From the NCBI GenBank assembly GCA_019155205.2, contig JAHNZQ020000308.1:5761841-5825840 (forward strand): a stretch of 64,000 nt of DNA, in the 5' to 3' direction. Below are positions 44,324 through 55,686 of this stretch, in pieces. A program made the position numbers and the translations under genes. Under the pieces are notes generated by a model. It did no database searches. It worked only from the letters and a program-made list of their open reading frames with translations, and was not told the origin of the DNA. Every line of letters begins with the position of its first letter. The first letter of the stretch is position 1. The DNA comes from Gracilaria vermiculophylla (taxonomy: Eukaryota; Rhodophyta; Florideophyceae; Gracilariales; Gracilariaceae).

Positions 44324-45010
44324 TCTCGCTGGTCACTGATAAGATCAACAGAGGGACAGAAAGATGATGTCCTTTAGCGAGGTCCTTGTCATCCAATCGA
44401 TTCTGAGCTTCGTTTCACCGTTGTGGGAAGCCATTACTGTCCCAAGAGGTTAAGTCTTGTTCCAGGTGTAAGAGATGGCTACCTGCACATCAATTATCTA
44501 GAACAAGTTCGAGAAAGGTTCTAATCTTACAGTCACACAATATAAAATGGATAGTTTTCACATTCAGAAAACGCAGAAGCGCAAACTGATTATCTGCTTT
44601 TCTTTTATCGAAAATAGGCGACGCTGACGTTGAATAGAGCAATTCTACTGAGTACCATTCATTCCCAAGTACATAGTATGACATTTAAACCGTTGAACTT
44701 CACAACTTAAATCTTCATATGTGTTCATAACCGTTTGAGAATGAGTCACATTGATTCGATGCAGCAAGCCCGACCGGATGCGCCTGAAGAGTCATGGAAG
44801 CAGCGAGAAGCTCAAACGTGTGGTTGAAGTTCATCGCCGTTCGCAGCAGAGCACAGCATGCTTTTTTTTCTTGTACTGCCTTTGCTTTTGTAGCTTTCTT
44901 GGCGGATATGAGGAAGTATAATGGTTTGAAAAGGCGTATGCCAATTCTCTCTGTAATACTTTTTCTCGTCTCTTTCGAAAGAAGTTTGTTTTGTGACCAG
45001 AGAGTATACT
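44324..45010. other. Intergenic, weak ORFs only
   Basis: A plus ORF at 44794-45015 has a hydrophobic stretch (FFSCTAFAFVAFLADM) but no other support. Confidence 0.35.
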
Positions 45011-45092
45011 ACTAGATCAATAGAGAGAGAGTTTGTGTCTCGGTCAGAAAAATTGTAGAGGAGAGATAGATAGTTCTATGTAGCAGATCCTG
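45011..45092. repeat. Direct repeat, copy 1
   Basis: About 80 bp related to 45473-45550. Shared blocks are TAGA-CAA-AGAGA, GTAGAGG-GAGATAG and GCAGAT. Clearly diverged. Confidence 0.55.
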
Positions 45093-45404
45093 ATAAGAAT
45101 GGCGAGCGTTGTACAACATCGTTTGTAAGAAAGCATATCCTTCCAATCCCCCTCAGACGATGTTAGAGAGGCGAGAGTAGATGTGGTACTGCACCAAAAG
45201 GGCGTGCGTAGGAGAATGGCGGTTGAGACTAGTAGAGTACGAGGACGAGAGAGGGAGTAGTATCGAGAATACTGAGGATAGAAAACTAGGTGTGTAAGTG
45301 CGACGTGCGACGTGTAGAGGTTGGCGAATGAGTGCGACGTGTGTTACGTTCCAGACATGCTCTTGAGAGAAAACTCGAGAAAACCGAATCGAAAATGCGA
45401 CGAT

Positions 45405-45416
45405 CGGGAATCGAAC
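45405..45416 (-). promoter_or_regulatory. Pol III B-box-like motif
   Basis: The minus strand reads GAGTTCGATTCC, matching the B-box consensus, between the two direct repeats. The surrounding sequence does not fold into a tRNA T-arm with a matching acceptor stem. Confidence 0.25.
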
Positions 45417-45472
45417 TCGGGGCATCGTGTAGCGTATCGTGGGTGCCGTAACTTGTGACGATGGAGTACAAA

Positions 45473-45550
45473 ATTAGACCAACAGAGATAGTGTGCCCCG
45501 GCCACGACACGGTAGAGGGGAGATAGGTGGTAGTATGCAGCAGATTCCGA
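45473..45550. repeat. Direct repeat, copy 2
   Basis: Partner of 45011-45092, 460 bp away. The pair may be ends of a small element. Confidence 0.55.
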
Positions 45551-46911
45551 CATTTTTTATCAGTATTCTTTACTTTTACTCTTCTAAAAGTAGTAGGATT
45601 ACATATGTTCCAGCTTCACAGGTTTCGTGGATGCAGGCAGGTGTGAGACGTAGACAGCATTCAGACACGTTTCAATGCCTCAGAAAAGTTCTGCTTGAAA
45701 CCTTCCGAATCGTGTCTTCGGATCATCTACTGTTTTATTCTCGTCACAGGATATGACCTCTGGTTTTGATCGAGTGGAATTTTTTCTATTGAGGAGAATA
45801 ATCTTATCCTCGTGCAGAGGGCTGCCGAAAAGTTTGAAAAAATACAGTTGAAAAGCGGCTCACGTTGGGTTGTTGGGAATAAAGTAATATAGTTTGTAAA
45901 AGCTGAAAAGTTTCTCTCAACTACAATGTTGAAGGGGTCGGTGAGTTAGATGTGGGTCTTTCTCTCAGAGCACAAAAACAATCCACTTTTTACATTGAAT
46001 ATCGTTGCAAAATAAAACAAGCCCGGCACTGAAACAGTATGAGAGAAACTACTCGCACTTCAGTTTTAATTGTTGGCTGTAAATTTGTAAGGTTGCCAGC
46101 TAACATTAATAGGCTTTATAATCGGAGCGGTGGTTCTGAGTGATGGCGATTATATCCTCATTTCACTCAGTAACTTCTGGCAGAATCCAAAGACTTAGAC
46201 AGTGCGGTCCAACAGAAATTCACATGGTGCATAGAAAAAGGAATACCAAACATTGTTGACCGGTGATGGGAGACGATACTGCCCGGCTTTGCATTTTATG
46301 ACACTAAAGCATGTCAGCATGATACAATAATACAGGTTTGGTGTGCCACGTGGGCTGAGTCAGTCGCCTACTCGACACAGAGCTAAGGATCCCCTCTTGA
46401 TAAAAAGTATACGAGGAGTCTTTTCTTCGTGATCAAGTCTTCTGTCCAACAACACAGTGAAATATCCACAACCCGAGAGCAATCGAAGACATTTTGATAT
46501 CAGACAACATGACATGCATTACTCGTTGCAAAACTTCCGTAAAGATAACATGTCACCACATTCCTTGCTTACGGAGCCCTCCGCGTGCCATCGTTGCACC
46601 TTCTGTATACTACAGGGGAAGGTTGGCGTGACTCAGGAAAAATTGAGAGAGAAAATCATGCAGACTTTCATGCTTGCAATTAATTCAAAATGAGAAAACA
46701 AAAAAATTACGTGAAGAAACTTAAGGCGCTCCATTTCCGATTAAAGGTACACTTTCAGAAAACAAGGATTTGGAGTTTTGTTGCTGAAAGCCACCCTACG
46801 TCGTTTTCAGCAGCGATGTAAAAAACTAGTCGAAGCGGTTTGGAGGTGCGATCAAGCCTTGAGCGAGTTTGGGGTCACGCTGCGACATACAGGCACTTGA
46901 CACCAGGCGGC
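45551..46911. other. Intergenic, nothing recognised
   Basis: An isolated plus ORF at 46457-46693 (78 aa) shows no motif. Confidence 0.4.
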
Positions 46912-47011
46912 NNNNNNNNNNNNNNNNNNNNNNNNNNNNNNNNNNNNNNNNNNNNNNNNNNNNNNNNNNNNNNNNNNNNNNNNNNNNNNNNNNNNNNNNN
47001 NNNNNNNNNNN
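46912..47011. other. Assembly gap, 100 N
   Basis: Exactly 100 N, the usual placeholder for a gap of unknown size. Order and distance of the flanks should not be trusted. Confidence 0.99.
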
Positions 47012-47980
47012 TACTCAGCAGTACGTGGCATACCGACAGGGTGCGCTGTTTTCCCAGCTGTCGAGATGCACCCCTCTGTGGCTGTGACGGGTTTTTGAGA
47101 ATCAACACGTGCCAATGGTGACCACAGGATCCAAACCAATCGCAAAACGGACAGGAATCAACGTTGTAGCGGACATCCTTCTTCGTTCTCAGAAATAAAC
47201 CCAATCTTGCTTGCAAAATAGAGCAACACACAATAAATAAAATAGATTAAAATCTACGACATTTTCTGCATGATTTTCCACTTAAACATTCAACACAATG
47301 TAGACAACGTTCTTCTAATAACGTAGCCCAACACTGCCCAGCGCTGAAAGCAAGCTAATCATTGGGCGGTACTGTTTTCATGGTCAAGCTTTGCGCACTA
47401 ATATCGCCATGATTTTACGAACGATTGTCATAAAAAGAATAATATGGCGATAAATGAAGCTAAAACAGATATACCCAGTTCTGCAAAATAAACACGTCTT
47501 CTTTCTTCAAAGCTCATCACTGATAAAGTCAAATTAATAAAAGTCCTCGGAAAACAAACCAAAATGTTGAATAAGAAGATTTATATTTTCCTTTGATCAG
47601 ACATTTAGTTTTAAAAACATTGATTGTTTTTTGCATTATTTGTTTCAGACTTTCACAAGAAAAAAAACGTTATACATACTTATAAGTCTCGAAGAGCTTT
47701 AATAAGATGTTTGGACTGTCGTGCTGAAAATATTCGGTTTTTAAAAAACTTCAAATTGGATATCCCTTTCAAAATCACAGTGTATTTTACAACTCAAGCC
47801 CATTATGTCTTTTTCAGTAGCAGAGTGTTGAATATTTTCAAAAGAAGTTGAAAAATAAAGAGATGAACATGATAATGAAAGAGTTGGAATGAAAGTGTTG
47901 TTTTGCCTCAGAGCCTTCAGGGCACTGAGCAATCACCTTTTATGCTGTTGCTTAATGTTTTGGTTTGGCTACAAAAATGC
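47012..47980. other. AT-rich, nothing recognised
   Basis: No feature can be supported. Confidence 0.45.
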
Positions 47981-48039
47981 TAGCGTCTATGGGACCAGCG
48001 ACCTCATATAGAGTCAGCGCACCTGTCTGATAGACACTA
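47981..48039. repeat. 59-bp sequence with piggyBac-like ends
   Basis: TAGCGTCTAT and ATAGACACTA are inverted copies (9 of 10) of the ends of the piggyBac-like elements, with the near-palindrome CTCATATAGAG between them. Possibly a minimal internal-deletion derivative. Alternatively a degenerate tRNA-like sequence on the minus strand. Confidence 0.35.
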
Positions 48040-48227
48040 GACTCCGTTGCATTGACAACCCGTTGCGTTTCAGGCGGGCTGAGCTCTAGGCAATTTTGGC
48101 AAAGTTCAACACTTGGTCTTTTTACAGCAAACAATTGAATGCAACTTTACTATACGTTTATGACCATCTATAGCTTCCTACAATGCTCAATTTTGTTTTT
48201 GTAAAATGATTTGACACAACCGAGTCA

Positions 48228-48585
48228 CTAGTAAGATTCTTCATGCATTCTACAGTATTGGGTTTTGATTCTGAGGCGTCCAGCATTCACGATACAACTT
48301 GTTGGGTATCCTTCACGAACTGCGGCAATGTCACTCATCAGCCGTTTACCGGCAGTAGAAGAAGACTTGGTGATTACATCCAACTGGCTTTTGGAGTCCA
48401 TAAGCACCTTTAATTGTATACTCTTCCCAGTCATACCTTTCAGATTCTTTGCAGTGCATACGCAAAATAAATGCATCAGCAAAAGCATATACTTTTCGGC
48501 CTAATACACTTCTGATAATCTTTTTGCTCTTGTAACGAAAACAATAAACTATATTGCGGTTATTGTTCTTGTGGGCTAAAAGCAC
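48228..48585 (-). pseudogene. RNase H fragment of a copia-like retroelement
   Basis: The minus strand reads YKSKKIIRSVLGRKVYAFAD, then after a frameshift LKVLMDSKSQLDVITKSSST and KRLMSDIAAVREGY. The motifs RSVL-x-x-E-x-YAF-x-DAF and LTDS+SLFDVI with the KRLM-x-D helix are the RNase H end of one copia-like Pol group. The usual Glu of the first motif is replaced by Lys. Fragmentary, with no LTR seen. Confidence 0.65.
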
Positions 48586-49201
48586 AATGTATCAATTTGG
48601 AGATTTGCAGTCTTCATTATTTGCTAAACAAGCATCAGAGTAAAGCGTGAAGCATAAGCTATCCAAATAAGTCTATTTATAATTCAAGGTTTTTCTTGTT
48701 TATGAGGTATGAAGTTGCCTGCTGTGTAGCTTTCATTTGTTATCTTCGGTCCTCTGCAAACTTTTTTTTCGTTTGCTTGGGAACGTTTGTTCACCAAGAA
48801 TTAAATATGTGGTCTCATGTTATATATTCAAGCTAGTGTAATTCTTGCGGATGTGAACGATTATTATTTCCAGTCAGAGATGGGAGACAAGTTTTCAAGT
48901 TTCTCAGTCTTGCTGATAGAGAAACTGTTGTTCCCAGTCTTCACATAGACTTCGGATGAAACTACAATTTTTTTCCATAAAATATTGAAATGAAAGTTAG
49001 TTGCGACCATAACAGTGTGTGGGTTTAAAGGAAGAGGTTAGGAATCCTGTTACAAACAAATGTTTACAACTTCGATGAACTCGGTGACTCTCGAAGACAG
49101 TAGCAGTTAACCCAATACACTAACTTGACATAAATAGAGACAAACAGAATAGCACAAGTACAAATACAAATTAAACGGTTGCCAAGTCACCACAAAAGTA
49201 C
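48586..49201. other. Intergenic, nothing recognised
   Basis: AT-rich, no ORF of interest. Confidence 0.45.
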
Positions 49202-49252
49202 AAGCATTCATATTCAAACATTCATATCAAACATTCATATCAAACATTCATA
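49202..49252. repeat. 13-bp minisatellite CAAACATTCATAT
   Basis: About four tandem units, the outer ones diverged. Confidence 0.85.
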
Positions 49253-50078
49253 GTGGGGGGTCTTCTCACCAACGACGTCTACTGGTCACGAGGAGCCTAT
49301 ACGTACTCTTGTATCTTCAGATGGCCCATGCAAACCGTCTTTACCCGTGTTCAGCCGGCCGTCATACATACACACCATGCTTCTGACTTGCAACTCCATA
49401 AGTCTATCATGTGATATATTTGGCGAACGTTTGAGATGCAGGTGTGCACACGATGCCCGAATCATGAAATAAAAGCTAAGTCGGTCTCGTGGCGGTCCTA
49501 TAGCCTTCTCTCGGCCATCTTATGCGGTGTCGTCTTTCTACAGCAGAAGCGGCGTCAAGCGTCGGTATCAAACTCATCTGAAAACAAGAGAAGGGTTTTT
49601 GGTGTACTAGAAAGGGAAAAAGAGAAGGTTTTCTCTCTTTTGGGCTAACGTGAATCTCACGTGAACACTTTGCCCCCGACGTCTGTTCATTAAACGAAGA
49701 TGGGCGATCTGGACTTCTGCGGATGCGTTCTATAACTATAAATGGGAGTAAACGCGTTTAGATTGTATGTAAACTGCTCTTCCCAAAGAATTCAGAGGCA
49801 GTTCAGCAAGCGGCTTGTGAGCGAATAGTACACAAAGGTGAAGGGATGCATTCAATAGTCGCCGATCATGCTACGCAGGTCATTGAGTCTCACTCATTGG
49901 GTTCTTTTAGCACTCGTGTAATGCTTTCACTTCAGCGTGAACAGATAAAACGAGCGAGTGTATTATCGGCTTTCCAACGGGTTAATCCTGAAGCGAGTCT
50001 GGGCAGGAATCGATTCACCATTGCAAGACAAAATCTGGAATTAATGATAAATGAAAACGATTAATGATTAATTCGTTT
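49253..50078. other. Intergenic, weak ORFs
   Basis: Plus ORFs at 49436-49648 and 49846-50064 without recognisable domains. Confidence 0.35.
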
Positions 50079-50285
50079 TCAGAAATGAACGTAGTTCGGA
50101 AGATTAAGTACGCTGACGGACTTGTATGGTCGTTCATTATCTTCAAACGCAATCTTTATTGGTTCCACTTCGACAGGAGGATCTCTTCCTTGCATGACTC
50201 CGAAAATGTCTTTGAATTCCAAGACCAATTTCCTTAGATCAAATTTAGAATCCTTGTCTAAATGTTTCGAACCACGGCTCACCAT
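50079..50285 (-). pseudogene. Gypsy pol fragment upstream of RT
   Basis: The minus ORF contains LRKLVLEFKDIFGVMQGRDP and PVEVEPIKIAFEDNERPY. This is the linker just before the gypsy RT (a phenylalanine-rich F-x-D-hF segment, then P-hK-h). It corresponds in position to KKYRHVFRLRLG and PLPVNINEGQKPVKGK of the element at 51073. Only this piece is recognisable; the neighbouring minus ORF at 50663-50878 may be part of the same relic. Confidence 0.45.
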
Positions 50286-51072
50286 AGCATCGACTGCGCT
50301 TCAGCTTTGTCAGCTAAAAAGTGCATGAAGCCATTGTAACCAGCCTCTAAATTAGCCCTTCTCGTAGGGCATCATCCATTCGCGATTTCAAATCAGGCAG
50401 TTGTACGACAGAAATAATAAGCTGAATAGAAGCCTAAGGAGCTGTTTGAATGAATTTCCAGCCTCTTCTTTCGCAAATCTCAAAATATGATACAAAAACC
50501 ATCATATTTCGTAGCCGCGCATCTGCTTCGTTTGAATCGATCTTTATATTTCGCTTGACATCAGCAAGATTGGCTTAAACAGAGATAGATTCGGTTCCAC
50601 CCGTAATTTCCACCAACGTCTCTTTTATAAATTCATCCGTACACTGAGCTACTTCTGAAATTTCAGCTCCAAATACACGAGCCAGTATTAACTAACTGAG
50701 AAACGTAGTAGCGAAATATAAACGGTAAGAACTCGCAACAAGTTTTGGTGGCTTCTCGTTCGGCTGAGAAGTCTAGCGCATCCCTACTTGATAAAGACTT
50801 AATTCGTGGTGCTTTGATAAGAGCGGACAAGTTCGCAATAACTCCAATTTCATCACCGTTTTCACAGATGTTCACCATTACCGACTAACTGCGCGCAGCT
50901 GTCAGTCTAAAGTGTTGCGTTTTGGATCACTAGGTCGGCTTCTTTGATGAGATAAATGTGGTAGACTTGGTTCGCCAAGTTCCGGGTAGCCAGAAACCAC
51001 TGGGCCAAGTATCTCGATGGGAGTTGTTGAGGATGATAGGCGGAGGTTCCGGGCAACCGGAAAAGATGCCAG
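50286..51072. other. Probable degraded retroelement DNA
   Basis: The minus strand has scattered protein-like stretches (CTDEFIKETLVEITGGTESI near 50600, ALDFSAEREATKTCCEFLPF near 50780) separated by stops. The family is not recognised. Confidence 0.3.
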
Positions 51073-51279
51073 TGTGACAAATAGAAGTCAAAGCTCTAAT
51101 TAAGAGTGGTACTCAAATTTAACGCGCCGTGGTCGGCAAGATATCTTGGGCTAATTTGATGGAGTCAAATTAGAAAGACGAGAAAATAAAAGGCCCCCGA
51201 TCGGAGAATGATCGGAGGAGAGGAAGAAAAACTTCCCAGGGTGCCGGTTTTTGTCTCAGTGTGAGCGCGATTTGGCACA
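51073..51279 (+). repeat. 5' LTR of gypsy E
   Basis: 207 bp. Contains CCGATCGGAGAATGATCGG, also seen at 1880-1900. Confidence 0.92.
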
Positions 51280-51320
51280 GTAATTACTTTTCGCGAACAA
51301 ACGGGTCGTGTTCGCAGCTC

Positions 51321-52850
51321 ATGACAATTCTGGCAACCATGGATGAAGTAGAAAAGACGGATCATGCGACTGTTCCCCAGAAAACGATTGTCGGTCTCAA
51401 AGCTCCTCTTCTACAGCATATCGACGTCCCATCTATATTGGCTTTTCTGAAAGAACAACAGATTTATGAGATGAAAGTTAGTGAAAAGAACAAGGATCCT
51501 ATTGTTCAGATTACTCCTACGTCGTACAAAGCATCCATAACTCACACTGTTCTTGAAATACTGATCGATGGCGAGTATCTCTATGCGGAGAAAGTTGAAG
51601 ACATAACTGAAGACATGCTCAAAGAGTGTCTCGAGAAACATTCAAAGCTGGATTTTAAGAAGTTACGCATGACTGAATGGGAACAAATTGTCGCAGATGT
51701 ACGCATGAACATGAAGCTTTCTGACGCCAAGAGTCTTGTATGGCAACTAATCGTGGACTATAAGGAAGCTTTGCGCAAAGCGGGATACACTGAAGCCATT
51801 CGCGAGTGCCCGGAAATTGCAATTTGTCATATTCGTGAGCGCACGCAGCCCCGTAAGCTTTTGAATAATATGGAGGAGATCATCCGTATGGAGTGTAAGA
51901 CAAAGATCCACAAGAGTGATTTTCGCGTTTATGCTAAACGAATAGCCGAAGAAGCGCAAATAATTGAACAAGCCCGGACAGGAAGTACGCGTTCTGGTTT
52001 GGGTGGTGATGCTTCTGATATCCTACCACTGAGCGCTAACCGTACGAGTTCCAAGAAGCGGCATCTTGATTCCGACGCAAAGAAGGGAAGCACGAGTGAC
52101 GAGGACTTAAAACGTCCGCGTATGCTTCCATTTTGCTGGAACAAGGAGACATGTGCTGGAGAGAGGCACAAGCTCAAGGACTGCAAGAAGGCTTCAACAG
52201 AGAAGAAGAAAGAAATATTTGCGCAAATCCGAAAGGAACAGAAAGAGAAGAAGAACACGATCAAGACGTTGCAATCTCTTGGTATGGCTCTCAGTTCTGT
52301 AATTATTGATGTAACCTTCATTGGTCAGAGGGATGCATTGGATGTGACTCTTCTCACTGATCAAGGAGCAGCGGTCAACTGCATTCCGACAGCAATTTTT
52401 AAGCGAATGAAGCAAAAGAACTGCGGTCGGGATGTTAAGGAATTGAATCCGACAGATTGTTACAACTGTTTTGACAACAAGGCTCCGTCTGTAGCAGCGC
52501 GTAGCATTTGTGTCGCTGGTGTTGAGCTCGGGATCCGACATGGGACCCGACTTCGAATAAGGAACTCGACTTGGCGGATTATGGACGTTACTTGTGACTA
52601 TGTCATTCTGGGATGGCAAACCTTGGATACTTTGGGTCTAAATAATCGTGAGCATCTTAAGGCAGCAGCCACAAGACTGAAAGGAGATATAGACGTAAGT
52701 TTGCATCCACAAGAAGAGAATGTGGGGAAAAGTCGAAGAAAGCGTCTCCACTGTCTACCGACACTTCTATATATCACAGCGTTGGTAACGTTGAGGATGA
52801 AGAACTCTCCGATGACGACGTCTATATTGATCTGGGTGAAGATGGCCTAA
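51321..52850 (+). CDS. Gypsy E gag-protease, open frame
   Basis: An uninterrupted frame of about 510 codons. The frame is open from an ATG inside the LTR (51261), but the first Met in internal sequence is at 51321 (MTILATMDEVEK), with MDEVEK at 51339 as alternative. Residues about 20-240 are gag-like and helical (TEWEQIVADVRMNMKLSDAK). A single Cys/His cluster (CWNKETCAGERHKLKDC) resembles a zinc knuckle, followed by a basic coiled-coil-like Lys/Glu stretch. The protease shows LLTDQGAAVNCIP (active-site D-Q-G) and DVTCDYVILGWQTLD, the C-terminal retropepsin block. The frame changes to pol near 52725. Confidence 0.75.
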   Translation: MTILATMDEVEKTDHATVPQKTIVGLKAPLLQHIDVPSILAFLKEQQIYEMKVSEKNKDPIVQITPTSYKASITHTVLEILIDGEYLYAEKVEDITEDMLKECLEKHSKLDFKKLRMTEWEQIVADVRMNMKLSDAKSLVWQLIVDYKEALRKAGYTEAIRECPEIAICHIRERTQPRKLLNNMEEIIRMECKTKIHKSDFRVYAKRIAEEAQIIEQARTGSTRSGLGGDASDILPLSANRTSSKKRHLDSDAKKGSTSDEDLKRPRMLPFCWNKETCAGERHKLKDCKKASTEKKKEIFAQIRKEQKEKKNTIKTLQSLGMALSSVIIDVTFIGQRDALDVTLLTDQGAAVNCIPTAIFKRMKQKNCGRDVKELNPTDCYNCFDNKAPSVAARSICVAGVELGIRHGTRLRIRNSTWRIMDVTCDYVILGWQTLDTLGLNNREHLKAAATRLKGDIDVSLHPQEENVGKSRRKRLHCLPTLLYITALVTLRMKNSPMTTSILIWVKMA

Positions 52851-55456
52851 AGGATTTGGACGCAGCTTTAGCAGGCCTTGTTCAAGACGCCAGGGCCAAT
52901 GGGATGTCCAACACGGGCTGTCAGCAGTTGCACCGACTATTCAAGAAGTACAGGCATGTTTTTCGTTTACGCCTTGGAAAGACCCCTCCCGCCAAAGTAC
53001 CGCCCTTACCTGTGAACATCAACGAAGGGCAGAAGCCAGTTAAGGGGAAGGTCAGGCGTTTCGCGATACCGCATGGAAAGTACATGGACGCGTTTTTAAA
53101 CAAGCTGGTAGATATGTGGTTTATCTTTCCTAACCCAGGTGCAGAATGGCAATGTGCGCCTTTGGTTGTACCAAAGAAAGGAAGGTTGAATTTCAGGCTT
53201 ACCATAGACCTTAGGCCACTGAATGCAGCTACAAAAAAGATTGCATGGCCGATGCCTAACTTAAAAGTAGGGATGCAAGATTTTGCTGGAAGCACAGTCT
53301 TTGTGGCAATTGACTTTGTATCAGGATACTAGCAGCTTCCTTTCCATGAGGACTCGTATTCTAAGTGCTCATTTGTAACGCCAAATGGCGTATTCTCATC
53401 ACGCAGAGTGCTTATGGGTATGACTAATGCAGTTCCACATTTTCAGGGATCGATATGCCCACTATTTGAACATATGAAGCCGTCATTGAAGCTTTGGACT
53501 GATGATTTTGCACTCCAAGACCAAGATGAAGAATCATTGATGGAGGTAGTTGCAGAATTTCTTAAGGTATGTCATGAGAAAGGACTGTACGTCTCGGCAA
53601 GAAAGTCTAGCTTTTTGAAGAAGGAAATTCGCTGGTGTGGCCGTATCATTGACGAAAACGGGTACCGCATGGATCCGACGCGCATTGAGGCATTTCGAGA
53701 TTTACAATTGCCCCAGACGGCAGCTGAACTTTGTCAGTTTGTACACTGCTGTAGGTGGATGGGTAATGGCATACCAGATTTGGTCGCACGGATGAAGCCC
53801 TTGACAGACCTGCTGCAACAGGCATATGCCAAAATCGGAAAGCAAAAGAAGAGTCTCTTGAAGCGTGTTCAGCTCCGTAGTCTCTCTTGCGGACAGCACC
53901 ATGAGACTGCGTTCAAGGACATACAATAGAGTCTCCGTAACACTGTATGGGTCGTATGTATCTTTACGGATGCTTCCGAACAGTACTGGTCTGGTGTGGT
54001 CACCCAGATACCTAATGATCATCTACGACGGCCTTCGGAAGCACAAGAACATGAACCACTCTGATTTGTTGGTGGTGCTTTCAAACAGACGCAGGAGAGG
54101 TAGACTACGTTCGAAAAGGAAGCCTATGAGATATTCCAGGTCTTCAAGAAGATGGACTACATGTTGCTTGGCCGCCTAGGTACCGTGGTGTTTACGGATC
54201 ATCAAAATCTTTTGTTCGTATTCTGTCCCACTGCCTACGAATCTTCCCTGGGACGTCACATAGTCAGCAAGGTGCAGAGATAGGCTATATATTTAGCAAG
54301 ATTTGATTACATCATTGAGCACATTGAAGGAAAAAAGAATGTCTGTGCCGACATGCTGACCAGATGGACAAAGGGATACCGTTCAAAACCTTCAGCCAGA
54401 TCCATTTCCAGTCTACTAGTTGCATCTACCCAAATAATTCCTCCGACAAATTCCTTTGTTTGGCCGAGCAAGGCTGACATTCAAAGAGTTCAACGGGATT
54501 ATGAGAAAGAAGCTGAAGTGATGAAAGACAGTGACGGAATGTATCACGTCATGGGACGAATATGGATCCCAGATAAGGATATTGAGCTCAAGCTCAAACT
54601 GATGGTCGTTTCTCATTGTGGTAGTTGCGGACATCGGGGTACAACTGCAACGGAAAGCATCATCTGCGAGGAGTTTTATTGGAAATCTCTGTCAGGAGAC
54701 TTCAAAGCATTTGTGAAAGATTGTCTCTATTCCATTTTGTCCAGAGCCGGATCATTTGTGGCAAGGCCCTTCGGACAGGTACTTCATGCCACACGCCCAA
54801 ACAAAGTTCTTCATGTCGATTTCTTGCACATGGGGCGAAGTACATCAGAGTTCAAATACCTTTTATTGATCAGGGACGACGTATCCGGATTTGTCTGGCT
54901 ATGGCCATCGACAACCGCAGACATTGTCACTGCAGCCGAGGCACTATCGACATGGCTTGCGTCGTTCAGTGTTTGGGACACATTAGTCTCTGACCAAGGT
55001 GCACATTTTTGGAACAGTCTGATGAAGAGTTTGTCGGAAGAATTTCATTACAATCATCATTGTACTACGGCATATTGTCCTTGGGCAAATGGATCTGTAG
55101 AACGCATCTGCCGTGAGGTGCAAAGAGCCTGTAAAGTGCTGCTAGCCGAGTGGAAACTGAAGCCTACCGAATGGAACAAGGTCACGAAAGTCGTACAGAG
55201 TGTACTTAATCATGCGCCTTTGAAGAGGCTGGGACTGAGAAGTAACTCAGAGAAGAATGTGTACCAGACTTCTCTCGAAGTGTTCACTGGGCATAAGCCA
55301 AAACGTCCGCTGCTGTCCGCATGGGTACCGGAGGGGTATCCAAAAGTAGCATCAACAAGTGAAGCTCGTGCGCGACAGTTGATTGAAGTCAATGCATTAC
55401 AGGAGGCAATAGAGGACATGCATCGCGATGTAGCGACACTGGTTTCAAAGGGCTGA
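52725..55456 (+). pseudogene. Gypsy E pol: RT, RNase H, integrase
   Basis: A single frame, -1 relative to gag-protease, broken by TAG 53330, TAG 53927 and three more stops in RNase H (about 54064-54285). RT: CAPLVVPKKGRLNFRLTIDL, AIDFVSGY, LMGMTNAVPHFQ and an active site reading LWTDDF. RNase H: CIFTDASEQYW, KEAYEIFQVF, VFTDHQNL and NVCADMLTRW, all four acidic positions kept. Integrase: HCGSCGH zinc module whose last Cys is Ser (DCLYS), then LHVDFLHMG, VSDQGAHF and YCPWANGSVERICREV (D, D, E intact). Despite the stops, most catalytic residues survive, so the decay is moderate. Confidence 0.88.
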
Positions 55457-55465
55457 GGACAGGGG

Positions 55466-55632
55466 TTGAGATTCTCATGGAATGGGATGGTTTGCCTGAT
55501 GAGACTGATTCTAGTTGGGAACCACTTCATCAAGTCTTTGAGGACCTACCTGGCATGGTTGAAGACTTTTTAGGCACATCTGGAAAGCGCGATTTGAAGC
55601 AGAGAGCTTTGCGATTGTGTAGCCTAGAATGA
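55466..55632 (+). pseudogene. Gypsy E chromodomain-like tail
   Basis: After the integrase stop at 55454 another frame reads VEILMEWDGLPDETDSSWEP, then LHQVFEDLPGMVEDFL, to TGA at 55630. The W-D-G-L and S-W-E-P-L spacing is that of a chromodomain. A frameshift separates it from the integrase. Confidence 0.65.
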
Positions 55633-55686
55633 ACCAGATAGTCTCAGTTGTTTAGTACATTTGAAACGAACTAGTTCATTGAGCAC

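Noticed and set aside
45392..45511. tRNA gene on the minus strand
   Set aside because: A B-box-like motif is present, but the T-arm and acceptor stem do not pair and no D-arm could be placed.
49202..49252. CRISPR-like or telomere-like array
   Set aside because: Contiguous 13-bp units without spacers, and the unit is not a telomere motif.
54416..54634. Minus-strand ORF over the gypsy E integrase
   Set aside because: Antisense to a domain with recognised integrase motifs.
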